A stretch of DNA of 64,000 nt from Paenibacillus sp. ACRRX (lineage in GTDB: Bacteria; Bacillota; Bacilli; Paenibacillales; Paenibacillaceae), in contig NZ_JAKRNK010000009.1 in NCBI RefSeq assembly GCF_022346885.1, positions 1 through 64,000 on the forward strand, written 5' to 3'. Positions 9,526 to 19,269 of this stretch are shown one piece after another. Position numbers and translations under genes: made by a program. The first letter of the stretch is position 1, and every line of letters starts with the position of its first letter. The notes under the pieces were generated by a model. That model was given only the letters and a program-made list of their open reading frames with translations, was not told the DNA's origin and made no database searches.

Positions 9526-10374
9526 TTACACGGAAGGCACAGGCTCTGCTTGAAGTATAGTGAGTGGCAGCATTACGTTTGAAGCACGTATATTCAGCAG
9601 ATGACAAGCAAGCGGCGCTATTTGCAGCTGGGATACAGCCTCTTCATATACACCTGGCTGAACTTTGCTGCTAATCACATATAACGGTACGGAACGCTCA
9701 TCGTCTGTGGTACCGTTGTGCATGCCATCATCATTCATGCCATGATCGGCTGTGACAATGATCTGGTAACCAAGTGATGTCCAATAAGGCAGTGTATGTG
9801 CTAACAGCATGTCAGCTGCTATAGCTCGATTACGATAAGCCGCAGAATTGCCGCTATGTTTATGACCTTCGTCGTCAATGTTCATCGTATGAAGGTATAA
9901 GAAATCGGGCTTAGCGGTTTGTAGAAGATGCTGGGCATCTGCAAATAGGTGCGAGTCCGGATAATGGTCCTCCCAATAAAAAGTTCCGTGCTGGATCGGA
10001 AGATCTGTGTTCCATTGGTAGCGGTCTGTCATAGGATTAAACGGTGCTTTGTTATACAGTTCACTGACCCAGTGATAGGCAGCGGTTGCATTGGTTAAGC
10101 CATGCTGTCGTGTGAGATGGAACAGACTTTGCTCATGAGACAGTCTAACGGTGTGGTTTGTCGTAATGCCATGTCGGTAGACAGGTGTGCCTGTGAGCAG
10201 TACTTCATAAAGCGGTCTAGAAAGGCTCGGCAGCTCGGATTTGACCTTGAATCTTGCCGCTAAGCCGTGTTCAACAAGATGATGCATGTAGCCCAACTGC
10301 TGGACGGCCGTGCTGTATTTCAGGCCGTCCAGCATAATAAAGATAAGTTGATTTGTTAGCACATTATTTAACAT
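9526..10374 (-). CDS. alkaline-phosphatase-superfamily phosphodiesterase/phosphatase
   Basis: 282 residues of the type I phosphodiesterase/nucleotide pyrophosphatase fold. The two-metal site can be traced: Asp16 (LDG), a likely nucleophile Ser50 or Ser52 in LPSLSRP, Asp167/168 with His171, Asp210-His211 in TADHG, and His219. No signal peptide is present, so it acts in the cytoplasm on the imported compound. The start overlaps the stop of the binding-protein gene by 11 nt. Related enzymes include phosphonoacetate hydrolase and glycerophosphodiester-cleaving enzymes; the substrate cannot be read from sequence, but a phosphoester or phosphonate brought in by the same operon's ABC transporter is the natural inference. 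Confidence 0.85.
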   Translation of the reverse strand: MLNNVLTNQLIFIMLDGLKYSTAVQQLGYMHHLVEHGLAARFKVKSELPSLSRPLYEVLLTGTPVYRHGITTNHTVRLSHEQSLFHLTRQHGLTNATAAYHWVSELYNKAPFNPMTDRYQWNTDLPIQHGTFYWEDHYPDSHLFADAQHLLQTAKPDFLYLHTMNIDDEGHKHSGNSAAYRNRAIAADMLLAHTLPYWTSLGYQIIVTADHGMNDDGMHNGTTDDERSVPLYVISSKVQPGVYEEAVSQLQIAPLACHLLNIRASNVMLPLTILQAEPVPSV

Positions 10375-11459
10375 GAATAAGTACCTGTTCCTGCCATAGC
10401 TGCGGAAGCTGCTTGGTCGTTGCTTCCCACGCTTTCATATCTTTGACTGGGCGAACATTTTGGTACATTTCACTTGGTAGCAGCTTGTTCTTGGCGTCAT
10501 CTGGCAGCTTGGCATTCTCACGAATAGGTCGTGCGTAACCACGCGCCAGATTGGCTTGACCTTCGTCAGATAAGATGTATTCACGAGCAAGCATCGCGGC
10601 ATGCGGATGTTTGGCATATTTATTAATCAGTGTTGTGTAACCACTAATGACAGAAGCTTCGGCAGGGATAGTGACTTCAAAGCGATTTTTATCGATTTGG
10701 TCACGATAATTTAGGGCGTTGAAGTCCCACAGGATACCAACTTCGACTTCACCCTTTTCGAGATTAGCCACACTTGAATCAATAGGATTAATTCGTCCTG
10801 CCTTGGCCAGCTCTGCAAAGAAATCGATACCAGGCTGGATGTTCTTCTCATCACCACCGTTAGCAAAAGCAGCTGCAAGTACGCCGAATTGAGCTTGGTT
10901 GGCTTTCATCACGTCACCGACAGATACTTTATAACCGCCATTTTTCAGGTCTGCCCATGATTTTGGAGGAGAGGCAACTTTATTTTTATCTGTAATAAAT
11001 GCAAGTGAGCCCGTATAACCAAGCAGCCAGTGGCCTTCTTCGTCTTTAGCCCAATCCGGGACATCGTTCCAATAGGAAGTCTTGTAAGGGAGAGTTAAAC
11101 CCTTTTCTTTGGCTAATGGACCAAACGCAATCCCAACATCTCCGATATCTGCTGTTGCATCATCTTTTTCCGATTCGAACTTCGCCAGTTCTTCGGCACT
11201 CGACATGTCTGTATCAATATGCTTCAAGCCGTATTTCTTGTTCAGATCGTTCCATGATTGCACCCAGTTTGCCCACGTATCCGGCATTCCGACAGAATTC
11301 ACTTCACCTTCGCTTTTTGCCTTCTCTGTGATCTGTTCTAGCGTAAGCTTGGATGTATCCAGACTCTCGCTGCTAGTAGAACCGCTGGTGCATCCTGTCA
11401 ACAACATGATCGAGACGAGCAATACAGTGGAACAACGAATGATAAATGCGTTTTTCATG
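10364..11459 (-). CDS. ABC transporter substrate-binding lipoprotein (Fe3+/phosphonate type)
   Basis: First gene of the operon: an extracellular binding protein anchored by a lipobox (LLTGC, Cys23). The start is set at ATG 11459, which has AAGGAG at 7 nt and gives a proper lipoprotein signal; a longer frame to 11530 adds 24 residues with no signal character. The body has the extracellular-solute-binding fold of the AfuA/FbpA/2-aminoethylphosphonate type. Transcription starts upstream at a promoter overlapped by a cre site. Ligand unknown; organophosphate is inferred from the neighbouring hydrolase. Confidence 0.9.
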
Positions 11460-11594
11460 TGTGGACTCCTTTGATTTAAGATGTTTGGTTGTGTTGCTTT
11501 GTAAGGCATACATCTTGTCTTTACCTTCACAATCGTAAATCATCAAAGTTAAACGGGTGTCATCTGGGCATAAAGGGTTTGTAAACACACAATC

Positions 11595-11634
11595 TGTAAG
11601 CGCTTTCTATACATGTATGAACATTGGGTATAAA
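11595..11634 (-). promoter_or_regulatory. promoter with overlapping cre site for the transport operon
   Basis: TGTAAGCGCTTTCT at 11595-11608 fits the CcpA cre consensus TGWAARCGYTWNCW at every position. On the minus strand TTTATA (11634-11629), a 17-nt spacer and TATAGA (11611-11606) form a plausible sigma-A promoter, so the cre would cover the -10 end and transcription start, a repressing position. The start codon lies about 135 nt downstream. Confidence 0.6.
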
Positions 11635-11904
11635 TATTACCAGCCGGACAGCGTTCCACATATAAATAAAGATGTTGGGAGATGTAGGGCTGTTATTGCA
11701 TACGATAGCAGCACAACTAGTTCGGTAACTTTGCTGAGGAAAAAGGTGCTCAATAGATTGATTAGAACACATAAGAAACTACAGCAGACAGAAGATAGAA
11801 GCTATCATATATAAATATTCATCTTCATTCTTGGCATTGTGATTAGTTAGACGATGAGGGAATGCGCGGTTGGATAGGTGCGAGAAATTCAAAATTTTTC
11901 GATC
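11635..11904. other. intergenic region, nothing recognised
   Basis: Between the operon promoter and the ppk terminator I see no gene, hairpin or binding site that I can support. An 85-residue plus-strand frame around 11557-11814 runs over the promoter and cre site and has no ribosome site. Confidence 0.4.
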
Positions 11905-11933
11905 AAAAAAACGGACTGCCGTCAGGCAATCCG
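11905..11933 (-). terminator. terminator of the ppx-ppk operon
   Basis: Read on the minus strand: stem CGGATTGCC / GGCAGTCCG (9 bp, one G-T pair), loop TGAC, then seven T. A canonical strong intrinsic terminator about 175 nt past the ppk stop. Confidence 0.92.
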
Positions 11934-12108
11934 CACGAGATCATAATTATGGTTTGCTCATCTTTCCCTTTGATCGAAATGATACATTTCGCGCATAGAT
12001 TGGATGCACTTGGCTGATCACTGTTACAGATTGGCCTACATAGAAGGACAAGCTCCTGCAAATATCTCTAATGATTATTCATATGAAAAATTGCTTAATT
12101 TAAAGGGG

Positions 12109-14223
12109 TCAGTGGTCATACGCAGATACCTTTAACGTCATAACGCGATCAGGAGCTTGACGTGGTTGTAATTGTAACGTGACAGGCTGCAGATGCGAGC
12201 GGGACGCTTCTTTGATGAGCAGCTGTTGGGCATGAATACGCAGCTGTGGTTTGGTTTTCTGCTTTAAATAGCTGCCATCGGGCAGCAGATAACGGCTTTT
12301 GACGTTATCTTTCATATAGAGGGACAAAATGTCCATAATACGGTGCTTTAATTCAGGAAGCTCAATCGGAAACATCGCTTCTACACGCCGATCCAGATTA
12401 CGCGGCATCCAATCTGCGCTGCTCAGGAAGGTCAAGTCTTTTCCGCCATGATGGAAATAAAATATACGTGTGTGTTCCAGAAAGCGACCGACAATACTTT
12501 TGACTGTAATATGCTCACTTAGGTCTTTGACGCCGGGTCGCAGACAGCATACTCCACGTACAATAAGATCAATACGCACACCAGCTTTGGACGCTTTGTA
12601 GAGAAGGTGGATCAGTTTGACGTCAACCAGCGCATTCATTTTTAACATGATTCGTCCCGTTCCGCCTTTTTTGACGACGTCGATCTCATATTCAATCAAT
12701 TGCTCCAAACGTTTGCGGAGGAACAAGGGAGCGATTGAGCACTTGTTCAAACTGGAAGGGACGGAGTAGCCGGACAACATGTTAAAGATGGTGGAGGCAT
12801 CACTCCCAATCTGGGCATTCACAGTCAGCAGCCCCATATCGGTATAGAAGTTGGCCGTCACATCGTTATAGTTGCCTGTACCGAGATGGACATATCGACG
12901 TATGCCGGTTTCTTCGCGGCGGACGATCAGAAGCATCTTCAGGTGTGTCTTCAGGCCAACAAGGCCGTATATGACATGGCAGCCTGCCTGTTCAAGTCGC
13001 TTGGCCCAATGAATATTGTTCTCTTCGTCGAAGCGCGCTTTGATCTCTACTAGCACAGTGACCTGCTTCTTGTTCTCGGCTGCTTCAATCAGGGCTTGGA
13101 TGATAGGTGAATTGCCAGATACGCGATAAAGTGTCTGCTTGATGGCAAGTACATCCGGGTCTTTAGCGGCGCGTCGGATTAGATTAACAACTACGCCAAA
13201 GCTGTCGAATGGATGATGAAGCAGCCGATCCTGTTCTCGAATCCATTCCAGCAGGTCAACCTCACGTTCATGCGGCATAGGTGGCTGGAATGGGGCGTCA
13301 TGCAGATGGTCATATCCTGTAAGCTGCGTGATCTTATTCATAAAAGTCAGATCAAGCGGACCATCAACGTAATTGATGCCTGCATCAGGATCGTCTTCTC
13401 CATCTTGAGTAATCATGCGGATCATCTCTTTACTTGACTCAGCTTCCACCTCAAGTCTGACCACATTACCCCATTTTCTCATTTTTAACGATTGCTCGAT
13501 CTCTTTCAGGAGATCTTCTGCACCGTCCTCGTCTATATCAAGATCAGCGTTTCGTGTAATACGGTAAGCTTTTATCTCGGTAATATCATAGCCGCTGAAC
13601 AACATATCCATATGCATTTTCATCACATCTTCCAAAAGCACAAATTCCCGCCCTTGGCCATGTGAAGGGAGCTCTACTAATCGAGACAGTACTTCAGGCA
13701 CAGCTACGGTAGCAAAAGCGGTTTCGCCATCTTCGGGGTCTTGCACGAGCAGGCCGATATTCAGACTCTTGTTCTGAATGAGTGGAAACGGTCTACTCTG
13801 GTCGACGACCATAGGGGTTAGGACGGGAAAGATATGCTCCGTAAAATAACTTTTTAGAAATTGTTTCTCGGGTAAGCTTAAGCGGTGCGCTCTCTTCAGG
13901 TGTACTCCTGACTCACGGAGCTTGGTGCGCAGATGCTCATACAGCTTGTATTGGTCTGCTACGATCTGCCGTGCGATCTGCTCGATGCCTCGCAGTGTAT
14001 CCTGTGGCGTTGATCCGGAGTGATCCTGTTTATGGTAATCGGCTAATATTTGATCAACAACGGATGCTGCGCGCACCATAAAAAATTCATCTACATTGGA
14101 GCAGCTAATCGCCAGAAACTTACACCTTTCCATTAATGGATTTGACTTGTCATAGCCTTCTTCCAATACGCGCCGATGGAAGGCGAGCAAGCTCCATTCT
14201 CGATTAATCAGTGTCTTTCGCAT
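12109..14223 (-). CDS. ppk: polyphosphate kinase 1
   Basis: 704 residues, the normal PPK1 length. It reversibly polymerises the ATP gamma-phosphate into polyphosphate. The N domain begins with the family segment around LLAFHRRVLEE and SCSNVDEFFMVR. The catalytic C1 domain carries GLKTHLKM with His427, matching the autophosphorylated histidine, and the conserved VHLGTGNYN block just after it. The ATG has AAGGAG at 7 nt. It follows the Ppx-like gene by 21 nt and is clearly co-transcribed with it. A phospholipase-D-like fold is expected. No defects seen. Confidence 0.96.
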   Translation of the reverse strand: MRKTLINREWSLLAFHRRVLEEGYDKSNPLMERCKFLAISCSNVDEFFMVRAASVVDQILADYHKQDHSGSTPQDTLRGIEQIARQIVADQYKLYEHLRTKLRESGVHLKRAHRLSLPEKQFLKSYFTEHIFPVLTPMVVDQSRPFPLIQNKSLNIGLLVQDPEDGETAFATVAVPEVLSRLVELPSHGQGREFVLLEDVMKMHMDMLFSGYDITEIKAYRITRNADLDIDEDGAEDLLKEIEQSLKMRKWGNVVRLEVEAESSKEMIRMITQDGEDDPDAGINYVDGPLDLTFMNKITQLTGYDHLHDAPFQPPMPHEREVDLLEWIREQDRLLHHPFDSFGVVVNLIRRAAKDPDVLAIKQTLYRVSGNSPIIQALIEAAENKKQVTVLVEIKARFDEENNIHWAKRLEQAGCHVIYGLVGLKTHLKMLLIVRREETGIRRYVHLGTGNYNDVTANFYTDMGLLTVNAQIGSDASTIFNMLSGYSVPSSLNKCSIAPLFLRKRLEQLIEYEIDVVKKGGTGRIMLKMNALVDVKLIHLLYKASKAGVRIDLIVRGVCCLRPGVKDLSEHITVKSIVGRFLEHTRIFYFHHGGKDLTFLSSADWMPRNLDRRVEAMFPIELPELKHRIMDILSLYMKDNVKSRYLLPDGSYLKQKTKPQLRIHAQQLLIKEASRSHLQPVTLQLQPRQAPDRVMTLKVSAYDH

Positions 14224-14244
14224 CGTATCACTCCTTACCGGAAG

Positions 14245-15768
14245 TTAGGGTTTTAGACGGATCGGGTATCCGCTTATTTGTTCAAAGGATGGGCTTTCCT
14301 GCATAAAGGCCCAAGTTTCCAGTTCAAGGCTTCCTTCGTAAAGGGGCTTCACTTGCAGATATTCTCCATGCTGCCAAGTTATCTTAATGTCTTGCACTTT
14401 CTGTCTATGGGAACAGTCCAAGGCATCAGCCAACTTAAGTAGGGAAGTGAGTCGAGCCAAAGCGATATTTTCTTCAGTGGACAGTTCCGGTCGAATAGGT
14501 ACCATCGTGCCACGGGGATGATAGAGTGCGATGCTCGCAATAATCTCTTTCTGCTTGTCCGTTATCCCTAACATGTCCATCGATTTCAACATGTGATAGG
14601 AATTAGCTGCGTGTCCTTCTTGTGAAATGTGCTTGCCAATATCGTGTAAAATAGCTGCCAGTTGGAGGCATAGTTCGTATGATGCGTCTAAATGAAAAGA
14701 AGCGTTGCACTTGTGCAGGAGCTTCGTTGCTAGTTCTTTGACTTTTAAAGAATGAGCGATGTCAAGCTGGTAGCGCTCAGCCGTATGGAGAGCTGTTGCT
14801 ATCATATCTGCGACATAAGTATCGCTCAGCGTACCGTCGGACCATTCCGCTGCGAGTTGATGCAGCACGCCATGTCTCAGCGACAGGTCAGGAATCAAAA
14901 CATGCTCCGCAGCTGTTGCTTTCCATAACTCGGACATAATAATGCTGGTCGGAATCATCTGGTCAGCACGCTCTTCATCCAACTGAAACTTGTGAGCTAG
15001 CTTAAAGGTGCCGGACTGAATAATATCGCGGTGATATCGATTAAACACATCAGTACTCATGCCACGGACGTCAAGCACTAGCTCATGTGTGCGTTGAACC
15101 AAGGAAGCCGTTTCTCCACCTAACACAAGATAATGGGGGAGATTATAGGCTTGTATCCGCTCATGCAGCATACCAAGCTGGCTTTCGATGTATTGCTGCA
15201 ATACTTCTGTATATTGAAGCGATTCCCCCCGGAGGGAATCGAGAATTTCTTTCAGCTTAAGAGTGCCGATTCTTACATGGTCAGAGAAACGGAGCTTGCC
15301 ATCGGCAAATACGCTCATTTGCACCCCTGCGCTGCCTATCTCGACCATGAGCAGGCCTTCTGCTCGTAGGGTCGGCATAGCTGTCAAGCCATAATTCAAA
15401 GATTGATAGGTCAAAAATCGTTCAACCGAACGATCGATGAGCTCTACGTCCATCTGTGTTGCCTGACGGACATGTTCCAAAAAATATAAGCTGTTGCTGG
15501 CTTCTCTAACTCCGCTAGTGGCATAAGCACGGTAATGCCTTACGCCGTAATCCTTCATCAACTGTGACATATGCTTGAGAGAGCGACACACGCTAAACAT
15601 GGCCTCAGGTCGGATCCGCCCATTTGTAAAGGTGTCATCGCCGATGGGAGAGTCTAGTCTGACGTCCTCAAGCACCCGAAGCTGCCCTGGGCCCTCTATC
15701 TCTGCAATGAGCATCTTTATCGCATTAGAACCAATATCGATTGCTGCGGCTATTTTCGGTTGACTCAT
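14245..15768 (-). CDS. Ppx/GppA-family protein with HD domain, degenerate active site
   Basis: About 507 residues: an N-terminal ASKHA fold with the phosphate-1 loop IDIGSN (10-15), a second ASKHA lobe, and a C-terminal HD domain with His375-Asp376 in ILHDIGK. The phosphate-2 motif, normally DIGGGS/T, reads EIGSAG at 143-148, and the GEAEA-type catalytic segment is changed to DRSVER. Exopolyphosphatase activity is therefore doubtful; binding of polyphosphate or (p)ppGpp, or HD activity, may remain. The start is ATG 15768 with AAGGAG at 8 nt; the GTG at 15774 is too close to that site. First gene of an operon with ppk, opposite an intact paralog at 16360. Confidence 0.88.
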   Translation of the reverse strand: MSQPKIAAAIDIGSNAIKMLIAEIEGPGQLRVLEDVRLDSPIGDDTFTNGRIRPEAMFSVCRSLKHMSQLMKDYGVRHYRAYATSGVREASNSLYFLEHVRQATQMDVELIDRSVERFLTYQSLNYGLTAMPTLRAEGLLMVEIGSAGVQMSVFADGKLRFSDHVRIGTLKLKEILDSLRGESLQYTEVLQQYIESQLGMLHERIQAYNLPHYLVLGGETASLVQRTHELVLDVRGMSTDVFNRYHRDIIQSGTFKLAHKFQLDEERADQMIPTSIIMSELWKATAAEHVLIPDLSLRHGVLHQLAAEWSDGTLSDTYVADMIATALHTAERYQLDIAHSLKVKELATKLLHKCNASFHLDASYELCLQLAAILHDIGKHISQEGHAANSYHMLKSMDMLGITDKQKEIIASIALYHPRGTMVPIRPELSTEENIALARLTSLLKLADALDCSHRQKVQDIKITWQHGEYLQVKPLYEGSLELETWAFMQESPSFEQISGYPIRLKP

Positions 15769-16359
15769 CTGCACATCTCCTTAACCGATGTCTTGACTAC
15801 GCAAAAAATGCCGAAATTTATCAACGTATATGAGATACTCGGCTTATGCGTCTTTAAATGTAGATTAATGCATCTTTCCTATGCAGGTCATAGATTTACA
15901 AATACTTAATATGAATGTGTAAATCATGATGAAAGCATTGGACGTACTTAAATAAGGATAAGAGGAATAGCGTGCGGACGCCTTGAATGAAAGCGGATAT
16001 GACGGCCCTCTGTATGATTGCAGAGCGGGAGAGTATTTCATTGCTTGCTGGTTTCGATTACTGATGTCGGTTGAGGAAAGCAGGACAATGGAATGAAAGA
16101 AATGTACTAGCCAATGTGGGTGGGAACATAGAAACTTTATTACGTAGTGTATGCAGTAGGTAAGTAAACATTTATTAGAACCAAGCTGAAGCCGCTGGCA
16201 TAGCTCATTTTATTTTACAGGCTTATATATAAAGAAAATGTAAATAAATAGATCATATAATGGTCATTTGACGAAATACATGATTAAATGGTTCGTAACG
16301 CAGCAGGGCTGTACAAGGATCATAGACCGTAAGTTTATTAGCGTCAGGAGTGAGGGTAT
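15769..16359. other. divergent intergenic region of the polyphosphate locus
   Basis: About 590 bp between the two diverging Ppx/GppA paralogs. It must hold both promoters. TATAAT occurs at 16256-16261 but without a good -35, and TTGACG at 16268 lacks a matching -10. Only tiny frames are present. No Pho box or hairpin that I can defend. Confidence 0.4.
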
Positions 16360-17973
16360 ATGACAAATTTGCAGTTGGCCCGAGGGAGTCAGCCGCTTCG
16401 ACATATCGGTATCGTAGATGTTGGTTCGAATTCGGTCCGCTTTATGTTAGCAGAGGTTCATTCGGATTTATCTTTTCAGGTTGTAGATCAATGGAAGGAA
16501 GTGCTTCGACTCGGGGATGAATACGATGAGCTTGGAGCAATTCCAGAGCATAAATGTGATCATTTGATCTCAACGCTACTCTTATTTAAACGTCTAGGCG
16601 AAAGTTATTTGAATTGTGAAATAATAGCTGTTGCTACGGCTGCGCTGCGCAAAGCGACCAATCAGGAACTTATTTTGCACCGAATTAAAGAAGAAACAGG
16701 TATCCAGCTCAGTATCATTAGCGGTGAAGCGGAAGCTTATTTGGATTACTTGGCTGTAATATCAACAATGAACGTTAAGGATGCGCTCATGCTTGATATT
16801 GGTGGCGGCTCACTCGAATTGGTATGGATTGAGAATCGGGAGATGAGAGCAAGCATCAGCTTGCCCGTAGGCGCGCTGACACTTGCAGGGGAATTCGATG
16901 TCAGAGATCAGCTGTCTGCGGAAGAAGAAGACAATTTGACTGCTGCCTCGTTGCAGTGGCTTGAACAGGTTCCATGGCTGGAGAGAACCAAGGGACTTCC
17001 TTTAATTGGCGTCGGGGGAACGATGCGTACGATCGCTAAGATGGACAAGGCAGAGCGCCGATATCCATTTGACTCGCTGCATCATTACGAAGTGGTTTCT
17101 AATGACGTACTGAACTGGCATGAACGATTAAAGGGAATGTGTCTTGCTCAAAAAGAGGCTGTACCAGGATTGGCAAAGGACCGGGCAGATATTATAATGG
17201 GCTCGTTTACCCTTGTATCGGTGTGGATACGTGCTCTTCAGATTCCCAGGCTGCTGGTTAGTGCCAAGGGAGTCAGAGATGGGGCGCTGTTTGAAGTGCT
17301 GCGTAAAGAAGGTCTTAGCATTGACGAGCCGCTGATGTTCTCGGTGCACAACCTGATGCATCGACTGCATTTAAATGAGCGACATGCCTATCAAGTGGAT
17401 AAACTAATGGACATGTTGTTTGACCAACTTCAGCCGCTGCATGATCTTGGGCCAGAATGGAAACGAATCGTGAGAACAAGTGCTTTGCTGCATGACTCAG
17501 GGATTGCGATCCATCACTTGGAGCGGGAGCGTCATGCTTTTTATATGATTATGAATGCAGATTTGTATGGCTTAACACCGAGAGAAGTTATCTTGAGCGG
17601 GTTAATTGCTTCCATGGATCGTAAGCAGAAGCTGAACGAATCTTGGAAAGCTTATGACGCTTTGCTGCTGCCTCAAGACAAGCAGGCAGTACGGGTGCTG
17701 GGGCTGCTCCTGCGATTGGCGGTCGGTTTTGACCGCATGCGGACGTCATCGGTAGAATCGATTCGCTGTGAAATACACAGACAAGATGTTGTTCTGCATG
17801 CGCGGGCGGATACGCCGCTGCTCCTGGAGGTATCGGAGGCGTATTCGCTGCGAGCCAGCTTCCGTAAGTGGCTGAAGCATGATCTGGTCATCGTAGCCGA
17901 TGTAATACCACGAGGCGATAGACGATATAACCAGGCGGTAGACCAAAGAAAGACTGCCGAGCATACAGACTAA
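16360..17973 (+). CDS. Ppx/GppA phosphatase with HD domain (exopolyphosphatase-like)
   Basis: 537 residues. The N-terminal Ppx/GppA domain keeps all expected motifs: VDVGSN (20-24), the GEAEA segment with Glu123/Glu125, and DIGGGS at 146-151. The C-terminal third is an HD domain (LLHDSG). It removes terminal phosphate from polyphosphate, or from guanosine pentaphosphate in the GppA branch. It is divergent from the ppx-like/ppk operon, so synthesis and degradation genes are paired across one promoter region. Monocistronic, ended by a perfect terminator stem. Ppx versus GppA activity cannot be decided from sequence. Confidence 0.9.
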   Translation: MTNLQLARGSQPLRHIGIVDVGSNSVRFMLAEVHSDLSFQVVDQWKEVLRLGDEYDELGAIPEHKCDHLISTLLLFKRLGESYLNCEIIAVATAALRKATNQELILHRIKEETGIQLSIISGEAEAYLDYLAVISTMNVKDALMLDIGGGSLELVWIENREMRASISLPVGALTLAGEFDVRDQLSAEEEDNLTAASLQWLEQVPWLERTKGLPLIGVGGTMRTIAKMDKAERRYPFDSLHHYEVVSNDVLNWHERLKGMCLAQKEAVPGLAKDRADIIMGSFTLVSVWIRALQIPRLLVSAKGVRDGALFEVLRKEGLSIDEPLMFSVHNLMHRLHLNERHAYQVDKLMDMLFDQLQPLHDLGPEWKRIVRTSALLHDSGIAIHHLERERHAFYMIMNADLYGLTPREVILSGLIASMDRKQKLNESWKAYDALLLPQDKQAVRVLGLLLRLAVGFDRMRTSSVESIRCEIHRQDVVLHARADTPLLLEVSEAYSLRASFRKWLKHDLVIVADVIPRGDRRYNQAVDQRKTAEHTD

Positions 17974-17975
17974 AA

Positions 17976-18010
17976 CAAAGCTCTCGAGTCAGACTAACTC
18001 GAGAGCTTTG
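17976..18010. terminator. bidirectional terminator
   Basis: Perfect 14-bp stem starting CAAAGCTCTCGAGT, 7-nt loop, between the convergent genes ending at 17973 and 18029. Confidence 0.88.
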
Positions 18011-18028
18011 AAGCTGCTGCCTTTTATT

Positions 18029-18997
18029 TTAACGTTCCCAGATTGGATCTTCAGCCACAATTGGACGATTCTGCTCCAGCGACAGCCCTGTCTCATAAGA
18101 ACGATTGCCGATTGCCTTGATCAGGTTGGCAAGTGCGTTTGACGGTACTGCGTCAGCAATCGTACCTTCTTCTGGCTTAAAAGAATCTTTCCAATATGCC
18201 AAAGCCGCCGCAATAGCGGATGAAGCATCACTCGCAGCTGTCTCCCACATGTCCCAAATACTTGTCGTGTAGGTTTCACCCGAGCCCGTAGGGTCAAGCC
18301 ACGGGCGATTCGCCTCGTTCATGACATCATAGTGGGCAACCCTGCGCTTGTATACAAGCGGTTCGGTTTGCCCAAAGGTGATGACCCGCTTCCAGCCGCG
18401 CGGGTCATGGAACAGCTTCTGCGCGCCAATCATTGCGTGATTCGCTTCATTCCATGCTTCGCGGCGAACAAGGCCGCGATACGCAGCGTAGTGGCGCTCC
18501 GTCATCCGCTCGAAAGCGTCGACGACCGCCTCAGGAAACGATCCGCCGGTATCAATCTCTTTCCACACCGGCGTGTTCCACGTCTCAAGCCCAAGCTTAC
18601 GCTTGACGACATGCGTATCCATCAGTACTTCGAAGCGCTGATGGTCCCATTTTCGCGAGCCGGAACGGGAGAAGACGTAGGGATGCATGTTGCGATCGAG
18701 CACGTGATGAAGCATAAAACCAAGCATATAGATGGACCTTTGGCGATCTTTGGGGTCTGTCTCGGTTATAAAGTCCAGCAGGACAGGCCCACAATGTTCA
18801 TTGTGCATCAGGCTTCCTACCAGGTTCATCGTTTTATCTGTCTGCCAGGGGAGAAAGTGATGGTAAAATAAAAAATCAGGTCCTTGGCAGCCCATATTAA
18901 AGAGTCTGAGATCAGAGGGGGATTGAAGCCAAGTGTCTAATCCAGCCGCTCTCATGGCCTCCTGTCCAAAAATGAGATGTGTCCAAATATTAGGCAT
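18029..18997 (-). CDS. zinc-dependent phospholipase C-like protein
   Basis: 322 residues beginning MPNIWTHLIFG, typical of the bacterial zinc-dependent phospholipase C/S1-P1-nuclease-like fold annotated in many Firmicutes. Candidate metal ligands include the N-terminal His, YHHFLPW, MHNEH and LHHVLDRNMHP. Unlike secreted phospholipases C it has no signal peptide, so it is probably cytosolic and its substrate is unknown. Monocistronic; the ribosome site GGAGG lies just upstream (CCTCC at about 19003-19010 on the plus strand). Confidence 0.8.
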   Translation of the reverse strand: MPNIWTHLIFGQEAMRAAGLDTWLQSPSDLRLFNMGCQGPDFLFYHHFLPWQTDKTMNLVGSLMHNEHCGPVLLDFITETDPKDRQRSIYMLGFMLHHVLDRNMHPYVFSRSGSRKWDHQRFEVLMDTHVVKRKLGLETWNTPVWKEIDTGGSFPEAVVDAFERMTERHYAAYRGLVRREAWNEANHAMIGAQKLFHDPRGWKRVITFGQTEPLVYKRRVAHYDVMNEANRPWLDPTGSGETYTTSIWDMWETAASDASSAIAAALAYWKDSFKPEEGTIADAVPSNALANLIKAIGNRSYETGLSLEQNRPIVAEDPIWER

Positions 18998-19249
18998 TCC
19001 GGTCCTCCTTTAATACATATGTATTACATTAAAATGAGTTTGTACACTATAGGCATAACGATGAAGGCCATATATAAAGTTGTCAATGTTTTTATATTCA
19101 CAATACCATAAAAGATTCCGTAAAAGTGTTGAGATTCATGCGATAAGATGCTAGATATGCCTTTTTTATATACGAGCAGATGGAGTGTTCAAACTAAACT
19201 TTTATTTGACAAATAATCTAAAGTTTATACACCCGCAAGGGGTGGCTTG

Positions 19250-19263
19250 ATAAAGCGTTTCCA
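19250..19263. promoter_or_regulatory. cre-like site upstream of the mannosidase leader
   Basis: ATAAAGCGTTTCCA matches the CcpA cre consensus at 12 of 14 positions, missing the leading TG. It sits just before the structured leader, consistent with carbon catabolite control of a glycosidase. TTGACA lies at 19206-19211 but no -10 at proper spacing was found. Confidence 0.4.
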
Positions 19264-19269
19264 TGTAAA

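Noticed and set aside
11557..11814. 85-codon plus-strand frame
   Set aside because: Lies over the predicted promoter and cre site, with no ribosome site or coding-like composition.
18332..18871. 179-codon plus-strand frame
   Set aside because: Antisense of the zinc phospholipase-C-like gene, no ribosome site.
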